NCBI RefSeq assembly: GCF_001861355.1
Contig: NZ_MASN01000040.1
Coordinates: 1 to 64,000 of the forward strand
Origin: Natrialba sp. SSL1
GTDB lineage: Archaea; Halobacteriota; Halobacteria; Halobacteriales; Natrialbaceae
DNA length: 64,000 bases
Direction of reading: 5' to 3'
Below are positions 8,977-16,524 of this stretch, in pieces. Made by a program: the position numbers and the translations under genes. The stretch's first letter is position 1. Every line of letters begins with the position of its first letter. The notes beneath the pieces were generated by a model that ran no database searches, was not told where the DNA came from, and saw only the letters and a program-made list of their open reading frames with translations.

Positions 8977-9283
8977 CGAACTACGGTATTAGTAGTTCGC
9001 ACTCATCACCTGAGCTAGGCCTATGAGTGCCGCCAGTGCACTCGACATACAAACCCCGTTCTCGACTTCATGATCACTACAGATGCATACCGAACTTTTG
9101 CGCTGCGGGCGCGACTCCGTCGCGCCCTCGGCAAAACTTCGATGAAAAGCACTCCTCCCTCCCCTACGGGTCGGTCGTCGGCCCGCTCGCTCACTCCGTT
9201 CGCTCGCGGTGAGTGCACACTGCTTGCCCTGTACTGATCACCGCGCCCGCCTAAAACGCAGAGTCTTATTTGTTACAATATGA
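8977..9283. repeat. Gene-free stretch with palindromic repetitive sequence
   Basis: The stretch between convergent genes holds a 9-bp perfect hairpin stem (9107-9115 and 9119-9127, GGGCGCGAC with loop TCC). Near 9180-9220 is a CTCGCTCACTCCGTTCGCTCG motif, of the same style as the repeat at 1-159 but not a full copy. No gene is convincing here. The hairpin could act as a bidirectional terminator for the top6 operon and ychF. Confidence 0.4.
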
Positions 9284-10462
9284 TCAGTTAGTAGACACGA
9301 TTTTGATAACGTCCCCTTCTGTAAGCTCGTAGTCTTCACCAACGTCTCGGCCCGACTTCGCGTCGACCGCGTGGAGATAGCCGTCGCCAATATCGGAGTG
9401 AACGGCGTACGCGAGATCGACCGGCGTCGCCCCGTCTGGGAGCAAGAAGGCATCCGGAAGCACGTTCCCGCTCCCGTCAGACCACTTCGACGCATCCTCG
9501 ACCGGATAGGCGGTGAGATGTTCGAGCAGATCGTACACCGCGTAATCCAGTGCCGACTGGACACCCGTCCCATCCCACTCACCCATCGTATCGGCGAGGT
9601 CCTCGAGTGCACCTCGCTGTGCATCGCTCACTCCGTCGCCGATCTCGAGTGTCTCGTCGCCGGGGTCGTAGTCGACGAGGTCGTTGTCGGCGGCGCGGCG
9701 GAGTGCGAGTTCACCTTCGGCCGTGGTCGGGATGACGGGCTTGTCGAGTTCGAGCAGTCGCTCGACGTTTTCCTGGGGAGCCACGTCGATCTTGTTCGCC
9801 GCGACGACGATCGGCTTGGTTCGCTGGCGGACATCGCGGGCGAGCGCCTCGCGGTGCTCGTCCTCCCACTGAATTGGGTCTTCGGGGTAGTCCAGATCCC
9901 GGAGGACGGTCGCGATCTGTGTGGGCGAGGCACCGAAGCCCGAGAGCATGTCCGCCAGCACGTCGTCGATGTCGAAGTCGGGCGAGCGAGATTTTCGCTC
10001 GACGGACTCCCAGTTTCGGGCGACGATATCCGCGAGCCAGAGGTCCATCTCCTCCTCGACGAAGTCGATGTCCTCGAGTGGGTCGTGCTCGCCGATGTCG
10101 ACGGGTTCGCCCTTTGCGTTGGTGCCGCCGGAGGCGTCGATCACGTTGATGATCACGTCGGCGTTCGTGAGTTCGTCGAGGAACTGGTTCCCGAGTCCCT
10201 TGCCCTCGTGTGCGCCGGGAACGAGACCGGCGACATCGATGAGTTCGATCGGGACGTAGCGTTTGCCGTCCTCACAGTCGTCAGCGTTGCAGCGCTCGTC
10301 GCGCTCGAGGCAGGGGCAGTCGGTGCGGACGTAACTCACACCACGGTTGGCGTCGATGGTGGTGAACGGATAGTTGGCGACGTCGACTTCGGCCATCGTC
10401 GCCGCGGTGTAGAACGTGGACTTGCCGGCGTTTGGCTTTCCGGCAAGTGCGATCGAAAGCAT
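9284..10462 (-). CDS. ychF: Redox-regulated-type ATPase YchF/OLA1 homologue
   Basis: A translation-associated P-loop NTPase of the Obg/YchF family, 392 aa. It begins at once with the G1 motif AGKPNAGKSTFY (residues 6-17). Then come the G2/G3 region IELIDVAGLVPGAHEGKGLGNQFLD and the G4 motif VAANKID. The C-terminal TGS-like domain follows (DAFLLPDGATPVDLAYAVHSDIGDGYLHAVDAKSGRD in outline). A Cys-rich insert CPCLERDERCNADDC near residue 50 is typical of archaeal members and may bind metal. The ATG at 10462 leaves one residue group before the P-loop, as in the family. It is monocistronic and convergent with the top6 operon. Confidence 0.93.
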   Translation of the reverse strand: MLSIALAGKPNAGKSTFYTAATMAEVDVANYPFTTIDANRGVSYVRTDCPCLERDERCNADDCEDGKRYVPIELIDVAGLVPGAHEGKGLGNQFLDELTNADVIINVIDASGGTNAKGEPVDIGEHDPLEDIDFVEEEMDLWLADIVARNWESVERKSRSPDFDIDDVLADMLSGFGASPTQIATVLRDLDYPEDPIQWEDEHREALARDVRQRTKPIVVAANKIDVAPQENVERLLELDKPVIPTTAEGELALRRAADNDLVDYDPGDETLEIGDGVSDAQRGALEDLADTMGEWDGTGVQSALDYAVYDLLEHLTAYPVEDASKWSDGSGNVLPDAFLLPDGATPVDLAYAVHSDIGDGYLHAVDAKSGRDVGEDYELTEGDVIKIVSTN

Positions 10463-10671
10463 GGGAACCAGTAGCTCCGTCCGCTCAAATTGTCTTTCGG
10501 TTCTGGGACATGGTTCTGCAGGGACGGCTCGATGAAACGAGCTACCGGCTGGAGACACTATACGACGCAAACGGGGCGTATAGCGCGCCATGCCGCCGAT
10601 TTGTAATTCGTCCCACCCACCTTTCAGCTGAAGGGCTCAGTCTCAACTGCAGTGGACCGGAAGGGCCGACT

Positions 10672-11082
10672 ATGCAGTACGACGACTTCATCGGGGAGGT
10701 TCAACACGGCGCACAGCTCGACTCACGAGAGGCCGCACTGAGCATCTCACGGGCGACGCTGACGACGCTCTCAGAGCGCATCCAGCCGGGCGAGGCCCAG
10801 AACCTGGGCGCACAGCTGCCCGAAGAACTCAGCCGGTTCCTCGAGGACGTCGACGACGTCGAACGCTTCGAGTTCGAGGAGTTCATCGACCGGGTCAGCG
10901 AGCGCTCGGAAGTTGGCGAGGACGACCGGGCTGACGCTGCGTTCCACACCCAGATCGTCATGGAAGTCGTGACAGAGGCCGTCGAACCGGGCGCGATCGA
11001 CGACGTCCGTGACCAGTTGCCGACGGACGAGGGGTACGACGATCTGTTCGATTTGGCCGAACAGGAGGAGAGTCCGCGCTGA
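10672..11082 (+). CDS. DUF2267 family protein
   Basis: A soluble, acidic protein of 136 aa consisting of two helical repeats typical of DUF2267. The first is about residues 1-65 (MQYDDFIGEVQHGAQLDSRE and LTTLSERIQPGEAQNLGAQL). The second is about residues 70-130, with FEFEEFIDRVSER and VEPGAIDDVRDQLP. The biochemical role of the family is not established. The frame is open further upstream, but ATG 10672 matches the family start. Nothing suggests an operon. It ends just before a small tandem repeat. Confidence 0.85.
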   Translation: MQYDDFIGEVQHGAQLDSREAALSISRATLTTLSERIQPGEAQNLGAQLPEELSRFLEDVDDVERFEFEEFIDRVSERSEVGEDDRADAAFHTQIVMEVVTEAVEPGAIDDVRDQLPTDEGYDDLFDLAEQEESPR

Positions 11083-11092
11083 CTGTTGACCA

Positions 11093-11120
11093 CGAGCCGC
11101 GATCCGCGAGCCGCGATCCG
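11093..11120. repeat. Two exact 14-bp tandem copies
   Basis: CGAGCCGCGATCCG is repeated exactly at 11093-11106 and 11107-11120, ten bases after the DUF2267 stop codon. No function is evident. Confidence 0.6.
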
Positions 11121-11292
11121 CGAACTGCTACCCGGTAGCCGCTGGCACTACTCGCTCAGTCTCGGTTTTTCGGCCGCTACTCGAGAAGCGTAGCCGACAT
11201 CCGAAATCGAGATCGCAGCCGAGGGTACAGCTGAGACCGAGATCGGGCTGAACTGCGACTGGTTTCCGACTGTCGTACCGACAGTGGCGACA

Positions 11293-12024
11293 CTACAGCT
11301 CGATCGCCATCATCACCTCGTCCACGTAGTGGCCGTTGAGCTTGTAGTGGTCCTCGCGCACCGCTTCCGTCTCCCAGTCGTGTTCCTCGAGGAACGCGAT
11401 CGCCTCCTCGTTGCTGGAGGGGACGCTCTGGTAGACCTTTTCGTACTCGTTCGAGCCAGCCCACTCGAGTCCACGCGCGAGCAGGTGCGAACCGATGCCG
11501 TGACCGCGGTATCCCTCGACGACGCCGACGGTGAGTTCGGCCGTGTGACTCAGCTTCTCGAGTTCCGGCGCGTAGAGGTGGACCCAGCCGACGACCTCGT
11601 CTTCGACGGTCGCGACGAAGAACATCCGGGACTCGAGTTCGTTGTGTCTGAGCAGGGCCTGTTCGTGGTCGATTTCGTCGGCGACGCTCTCGCCCTCGAT
11701 GTACGTTTTCTCCTCTGCGACCTGTCGAATCGCGCCGACGATGCCCGCGAGGTCTTCCTGTCTGGCCGGCCGGATGTGGAACGAGACCTCGCCGGCGGCG
11801 TACTCCTCTTCGGCTCCGGCGTCGATCGTGACGTGCAGCTCGCTATCGGTCTCCTCGAGTTGCCCGTCGCGTTTGAGGATCGCGACGTGGTGGCGAAAGC
11901 CGCCGGGATCGATCCCGAGTCGCTCCTGGACCTCCTCGGGTGAGACGGTGCCGTGGCGTTCGACGTACTCGTAGATGGCCTTCCGATCGGCGTGGCCGAA
12001 CTCGAGTGTATCTCGTAGTGCCAT
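11293..12024 (-). CDS. GNAT acetyltransferase with N-terminal helix-turn-helix
   Basis: A two-domain protein of 243 aa. Residues 1-65 form a winged-helix/MarR-like domain (HADRKAIYEYVERHGTVSPEEVQERLGIDPGGFRHHVAILKR in outline). Residues 85-243 form a GNAT fold with the acetyl-CoA-binding signature VEGYRGHGIGSHLLARGLEWA (about residues 175-195). N-acetyltransferase activity is expected, but the substrate is unknown. The fusion suggests transcription control linked to acetylation or acetyl-CoA sensing. The ATG at 12024 is chosen because a TATA-like TTAAGTGG lies about 25-30 bp upstream. It is divergent from the HEXXH membrane protein. Confidence 0.85.
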   Translation of the reverse strand: MALRDTLEFGHADRKAIYEYVERHGTVSPEEVQERLGIDPGGFRHHVAILKRDGQLEETDSELHVTIDAGAEEEYAAGEVSFHIRPARQEDLAGIVGAIRQVAEEKTYIEGESVADEIDHEQALLRHNELESRMFFVATVEDEVVGWVHLYAPELEKLSHTAELTVGVVEGYRGHGIGSHLLARGLEWAGSNEYEKVYQSVPSSNEEAIAFLEEHDWETEAVREDHYKLNGHYVDEVMMAIEL

Positions 12025-12206
12025 GGTATACCACACCACTCGATACCACTTAACCGTTGGCGCGCTGTGGTCGGCCGGACTTAAAGCACTCATCGATACA
12101 GGCGGGGGGCTTTGCCGGTCGACGCTAACCACTTTGGTGGTGGGATGGCTGGACGAACGATATCACGGCGATGGGATGTCTCTACCGGGTGGTCCCCGTC
12201 TGAACG

Positions 12207-12683
12207 ATGAGTGCAAGTATGGCAACGGTGGCTCTGAGTGGTGGGGCGCTGGCGGTTGCGGTCGTCGTCGGCCTGCTGGCACACGAGTGGATGCACGCGG
12301 TCGTCCTTCGCATTGGGCGAATTGACTACACGATTGCGTACTTCCCAGGGAGCGCTGCGGGATTCGCAGGCATACTCGCTGGGCGTCCGTGGGCGGTCGT
12401 ACATCCACGACCGCGCGGACACGAACCCGCGTGGATACTTCGGGCCGCGGCGCTCGCACCGCTTTCACTTGCAGTTCCCGTCTTCGCCGCTGGTGCTGGA
12501 TTCGTCTCGCCCGTTGCGGTTCCCGTTGACATCGACACGACGATTGTGACGGCGTTTGTAATCGGCTGGCTCGCGTGTGCGATTCCGAGTCCGCAGGATT
12601 TCTCGGTCGCGTTCTACGCACACCGTGCACTCGAGCCGGTAGCCGACTCCCCATCGGTGGGCACTCGTTCCCGCGCTGATTGA
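12207..12683 (+). CDS. Small membrane protein with HEXXH motif
   Basis: A 158-aa protein with about four hydrophobic segments. The first ends in LLAHEWMHAVVLR (residues 25-37), a clear HEXXH zinc-protease motif inside a membrane helix. A later helix is followed by PSPQDFSVAFYA (about residue 130), where site-2-protease-like families place an Asp ligand. This pattern recalls DUF3267/M50-like integral metalloproteases, but in a very short form. Proteolysis is an inference and no substrate is known. An internal ATG four codons in is an alternative start. Confidence 0.65.
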   Translation: MSASMATVALSGGALAVAVVVGLLAHEWMHAVVLRIGRIDYTIAYFPGSAAGFAGILAGRPWAVVHPRPRGHEPAWILRAAALAPLSLAVPVFAAGAGFVSPVAVPVDIDTTIVTAFVIGWLACAIPSPQDFSVAFYAHRALEPVADSPSVGTRSRAD

Positions 12684-12830
12684 CGGTCGCCGGGAACCCA
12701 CCGCCGGGATGGCTGTTGTGTCCGTATTCGCGTTTCCGCTTTCGTCTTCTCGATTGTAGTGAGGAGTCTGTTCGTATTCGTGGTTGTGTTCGTACTCGTA
12801 GTCTTGCACAGGTATCGCACAGCCCACTCA

Positions 12831-12974
12831 CGGGTCACGTCGTTCCCCGTTCGTTATTCCGCGGTTCTCACTCACTTCGTTCGCTCCGAACCGCGCTCGC
12901 TCCGAACCGAGCTCACTCCGAACCGCGCGCTCGTCGTGCGAGCAGGTGCGCAGTGACTTGCAGCGGCTACTATA
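12831..12974. repeat. Dispersed repeat, copy B
   Basis: This is the second copy of the element at 1-159. Its ends match (CGGGTCACG at the left, GGCTACTATA at the right), but it has one 16-bp internal unit fewer and scattered substitutions. It lies free between genes, so its ends should be complete. No terminal inverted repeats or target duplication are obvious. Confidence 0.7.
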
Positions 12975-13720
12975 GCACCTCGACCGAACGCAGAACACAG
13001 GTCACCATCTCGAGTGATCAATTACCTACAAAAGGTGTGTCTGGAAGATGACGACAGGCACACAGCCACGAATGCCTGCCGCCGGGATTGAGCAGAGTGT
13101 TCCACCGGCACTCGCAGTTGTCAGTCGGTAGCCAATGCGTCTCGGGGTCGGCGGGTAGCCGACATGAGAAGTAACTATCCGTCCACTAATCAATCTAATT
13201 GTTGTGGCCAATATACCACTATGGCCTGCGATATTGAACAATTTCGTCCCCAGTTTCGTTTTGGAGTTCGAATGTTTGATTCTTGGTGGACGTCCGCCGT
13301 ATAACTACTCGTTCGTCGCGTTTCCTGCCGATACACGGCTGCCAACCAGTGGTTCTCACAGCACGCGAGGCAGAGGTGATTATACGTACGGTATCGTGAT
13401 AGTCATGGGTGCCGGACATAGTCCGGTATACAGGGACGAAATACGGGACCGACCAGTAATCGTCGCCGCTGTGGTGCACCGACGACGGGATCTCGGCGTG
13501 TGACGTCCCCGTCTACGTGTGCCGGTTCGTACCGCTGCAGTCGATTGCGTTCGCCAGTGTGGTCGTGGCATCGTCCCCGCATGTACACGACCGCGTGCCG
13601 TCACAGTGGCCAATCGATCGCGTGCCGCACGCGCCTATCCACCTCCCTCCCCCACTTCCCCTCACCACTCCCCCTCACATCCGCCGTTTTTTCGCCCACC
13701 CGTGTTGCATCGAACGGCGC
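12975..13720. other. Gene-poor stretch, locally AT-rich
   Basis: About 750 bases have no convincing gene on either strand. Around 13180-13340 the GC content is clearly lower than in the rest of the window, and short frames here have neither haloarchaeal amino-acid composition nor a recognisable domain. It may be a decayed insertion. With the repeat before it, it forms a small non-coding island. Confidence 0.5.
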
Positions 13721-14197
13721 TCAGAGCGAGCGCCGATAGTTACAGTGCGGGCAGAACAACAGACCGTCTGCGGCCATCAGATAGCTGCGCTCGCAGTGGG
13801 CACACGGTGCACCAATCGAGATGTTCGCCGCATGTGCGACAGCGACGAGCGTATTCTGGAGTTGAACGAGCTGTTGCTCTGGAACGGTAACCATCCGATC
13901 CGTGTTGTCCGCCCGCCGAGTAGCGTCCGAATTATCCTCGGACCGAGACCCACCGCGTTCGGCGTTCTTGGCATCCTCATCCTTACTCTCGTTGTGGTCA
14001 TCACCAGCATCCCGACTCGTCCGCCGACCGGTTGCTGACCGGCCACCACGGCCACGTCGCTCGAGTGGGACACTTGGGGCGGGCCGTTGCGAACGGACGA
14101 TACTGGAACGAGCGTTCCGGGCATGCCGCTGTCGCCCGTCACGCGGTTGCGACCGATACAGCCGCTGCTCGTTGTCCACCGGTACTGGGGGTGTCAT
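13721..14197 (-). CDS. Protein with C-terminal zinc ribbon
   Basis: A 158-aa protein. The first about 110 residues are low-complexity (Arg/Asp/Asn/Ser-rich). The C-terminus carries a four-Cys ribbon, CAHCERSYLMAADGLLFCPHC, then NYRRSL. A coiled or helical piece TVPEQQLVQLQNTLVAVAHAANI precedes it. The ribbon is of the type seen in many small haloarchaeal proteins and would bind one zinc ion. The role is unknown. The ATG at 14197 has a TATA-like TTTTAGC about 25-30 bp upstream; a start at 14242 is also open. The basic N-terminal half is unusual for a haloarchaeal protein. Confidence 0.6.
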   Translation of the reverse strand: MTPPVPVDNEQRLYRSQPRDGRQRHARNARSSIVRSQRPAPSVPLERRGRGGRSATGRRTSRDAGDDHNESKDEDAKNAERGGSRSEDNSDATRRADNTDRMVTVPEQQLVQLQNTLVAVAHAANISIGAPCAHCERSYLMAADGLLFCPHCNYRRSL

Positions 14198-14619
14198 TGC
14201 TACACATAGGTGCCGCCCTGCTAAAACGGTCGCGCCCCTCACTGCCAGCGACGGTCCGTTCGGCTGATAGAAGAACGCTTCACTCTATTATGGTATGGGT
14301 TGGCAAGGCTTGCCCGCAGATAATGGATTATTACCGTGTACTCTCAACGTCGGAGTGGTCTCGTAGCCGGAGTACTCCCCCTACTGCGAGGCTAGCATTC
14401 CAACACGTCTGCAACACGTGTATTTCGTCTGTCAGGGATGACTACCCTGACACTCTTCAAACTGCGCTCTCGCTACCGACCGGTTCCCACCCACTACCCG
14501 TCGGTCTCCTGCCGTGTCACGTCTGTTGTTGGGTGGGACGATCTAGTTAGCGATACCGCTCGTACTCGAGTTCCCTGCAAAAAGAGCCCGCGCTCATGTC
14601 GTTGTTTGCGGTGAGGAAA
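14198..14619. other. Gene-free stretch with one hairpin
   Basis: No gene is visible. The main structure is a perfect 8-bp hairpin stem, TGTCAGGG at 14430-14437 pairing with CCCTGACA at 14445-14452 across a 7-nt loop. It could belong to a small RNA or to processing downstream of the tRNA-Trp transcript. Confidence 0.35.
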
Positions 14620-14794
14620 TGGGGTCGGAGGGATTTGAACCCCCGATCGACTGATATCTCCGGTGCGCCTCGGAACTCCAGAGGGTCATCACACGGACAC
14701 TGATCAGGTGTCCGATCAGTATATCAGTCTGGAGTGTCGTCCCGGGCGCGGTGCCTCTGGAGTCAGTCGCCATCCCTGGCTTGGCCACGACCCC
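14620..14794 (-). tRNA. tRNA-Trp (CCA) with 101-nt intron
   Basis: The cloverleaf folds fully on the minus strand: acceptor GGGGTCG/CGACCCC, D-arm GCCAAGCCAGGGATGGC, and anticodon stem ACTGA/TCAGT. The loop CTCCAGA gives anticodon CCA (14758-14760). The T-arm GGGGG/CCCTC has one G-U pair, and the discriminator base is A. The CCA end is not encoded. The mature length is 74 nt once the intron 14656-14756 is removed at the usual 37/38 site. The gene starts 46 bp after the stop of the membrane-protein gene on the same strand. Confidence 0.95.
14656..14756 (-). ncRNA. tRNA-Trp intron with box C/D guide RNA features
   Basis: The intron includes a box C motif GTGATGA (14686-14692) and CTGA box-D-like motifs. 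A 9-nt stretch CTCTGGAGT (14675-14683) is exactly complementary to the anticodon region ACTCCAGAG. In Haloferax volcanii the tRNA-Trp intron is a box C/D RNA that guides 2'-O-methylation of its own pre-tRNA at C34 and U39. This intron keeps the same plan. Confidence 0.8.
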
Positions 14795-14840
14795 TCGATA
14801 TCTCGTTGGGGGATGGTGCCTAAAGTGGTTTCGATTCGGA

Positions 14841-16004
14841 CTACAGCCAGGGGGCGCGTCCTTCGGTTTCGGTGGTGTCGTCACCGGGGTAGGCTCCGTT
14901 GTCGTCGTCATCCTGGCTCGTCGACTGGTCGTGGCCGTGACGTTGGGCCTGAACGGATGCCTGTTCGTGTTCGTGTTTGTGTTTCCGCTCACGTTCGTTT
15001 TCGCTTTCGGCTGCCGTCGCATCTGCAGCCGCTGTCGAACTCGAGTCGGCAGCCGCAGCAGATCCGCTGGACGATGGCGTCTCCGAGGTATCCTCTCCAC
15101 CATCTGCGAGTGGCCCGGTTCCGACAGCCGGGACGAACGACGACGGCGTCGGCGTTGCGTTCGACGACGTCGTCGGACTCCGTGACGGCGTACTGGTGTT
15201 CGCGGGTGCCGACGCAGTCGTGGAAACCGGTGCTGGGCCGTCAGATGGACCGTCCGAACTGGCAGACTCCGAGTCGCGTTCGAACGGGAACTCGATCGCG
15301 AACAGTGCGGCCACGACGAGCGCAGCCAGCGGTGCCTGTCCGAATGCCATGCCGAGCAGCGACAGTGGCAACAGTCCGAGTGCGACGGCGCTTCCGAAAC
15401 GGAAGCGATCAATGTCCATGTACTCGCGCAGGTACGGACCGCTGATTGCAATCGCGAGTGCGAACGCGACGCCGGACACTGCGGCGAGCGTCGCGTTCAT
15501 CACGAGTGCGGGGTCGTCCATCATCGTGAACGCAGCGCCGTTCGGATCGATACTCGCGACTAACCCGAGGCCGATGATGACGCCCGGACTGGGCAGATAC
15601 TCGCCGATAGTCGCACTCGCAGTCTTCGCAGCGATTGCGAGGATGACGACCGCAGCGAAGCGCGTGATGGTCTCTTCGTTCAGGACCGTCTCGATTGCCG
15701 GGGCGAGCGCGGCTTGCACGGCGGCAAGCAGTATGAGCGGGATGCCGACGAGCAGGACGATCGCGACCTGTTCACGGGGCGTCCCGTTCATTTCGGCGAG
15801 CATAACGGCGACGGTTGCACTGCCGCCGAAGATGAGGAGACCGACCTGAATGGCGCTCCACGGGTCGTCGATCGCACCCGCCAGGATGAGCGCCGGGAAG
15901 ACGCCATCGATCAGCGGGAGCATCATCACGAGCGCCAACAGCTTGGCGTCACCACCGACTAACCGCTCGAGACGGAGTGCGACCGGGTGCTGAGATGCGC
16001 TCAT
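14841..16004 (-). CDS. Polytopic membrane protein, probably DUF5794-like, with disordered tail
   Basis: A 387-aa haloarchaeal membrane protein. Residues 1-240 hold about seven to eight hydrophobic helices (LALVMMLPLIDGVFPALILAG, then repeated stretches). The conserved-looking loop DGVFPALILAGA and the motif GEYLPSPG resemble the haloarchaeal DUF5794 group. The last about 145 residues are Ser/Thr/Ala/Pro-rich and end in a charged, His-rich segment with Glu-Arg-Lys-His repeats. This tail is likely cytoplasmic, disordered and perhaps metal-binding. The function is unknown. tRNA-Trp lies directly downstream. A TATA-like TTATCATATC sits about 35 bp upstream of the ATG. Confidence 0.7.
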   Translation of the reverse strand: MSASQHPVALRLERLVGGDAKLLALVMMLPLIDGVFPALILAGAIDDPWSAIQVGLLIFGGSATVAVMLAEMNGTPREQVAIVLLVGIPLILLAAVQAALAPAIETVLNEETITRFAAVVILAIAAKTASATIGEYLPSPGVIIGLGLVASIDPNGAAFTMMDDPALVMNATLAAVSGVAFALAIAISGPYLREYMDIDRFRFGSAVALGLLPLSLLGMAFGQAPLAALVVAALFAIEFPFERDSESASSDGPSDGPAPVSTTASAPANTSTPSRSPTTSSNATPTPSSFVPAVGTGPLADGGEDTSETPSSSGSAAAADSSSTAAADATAAESENERERKHKHEHEQASVQAQRHGHDQSTSQDDDDNGAYPGDDTTETEGRAPWL

Positions 16005-16524
16005 CGCTTAGGAACGATGGCCATGACCCGAGGCCGATGGGTGATATGATAACCGGTCACGCACAGACAGGTTCGATACCCGCCAGTTCGTCCGGATACG
16101 GCCTCGTGCTGTGAGTTTGAAAGGAAGTGTAAATTTCCCGAACATATTTTTGGCGACGGAGACGGCGTTCGTCCGGCCAACGGTTCGGGTCTCGCTGGAA
16201 CTCACAGCGTTCATACACGAGTGGAACACCGGGCTATCAATAAACGTTGCGTGAGATACGGTTACACAACTCGGCATATTTCCGCCGTCAACGCGCAGAT
16301 TCTGACGAAGGTGCACTTATCTGCCCGACAGGTGGTATCCCTCAACCTGGACCGCATAAACAGTGGACGCCGGACCAGCCAGTTCGGGACGTATACGAGC
16401 GCGCTATGTGCGTGTTGTACTCCTCGGTTGTTTCTCTCGTTGTCTGAACTCAACACACCCGCCAGCAGTTCGCATTCGGTATGTATCTCGCAACGCTTTT
16501 TGCCCGGGCGTTCGGACAGTTTAC
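16005..16524. other. Intergenic region upstream of guaB, no gene seen
   Basis: This divergent region has an AT-rich patch near 16126-16155 (GTGTAAATTTCCC, then CATATTTTTGGCG). Short frames exist on both strands, but none has the acidic composition or GC-rich third bases of local genes. The promoter elements for guaB (CTTTTTGCC near 16496-16505) and for the minus-strand membrane protein lie at its ends. Confidence 0.4.

Noticed and set aside
9095..9236. Third full copy of the dispersed repeat
   Set aside because: Only the CTCGCTC...TTCGCTCG style is shared; the ends of copies A and B are missing.
13204..13503. A 99-codon plus-strand frame
   Set aside because: No haloarchaeal acidity, no promoter and no family resemblance; likely chance in the AT-rich stretch.
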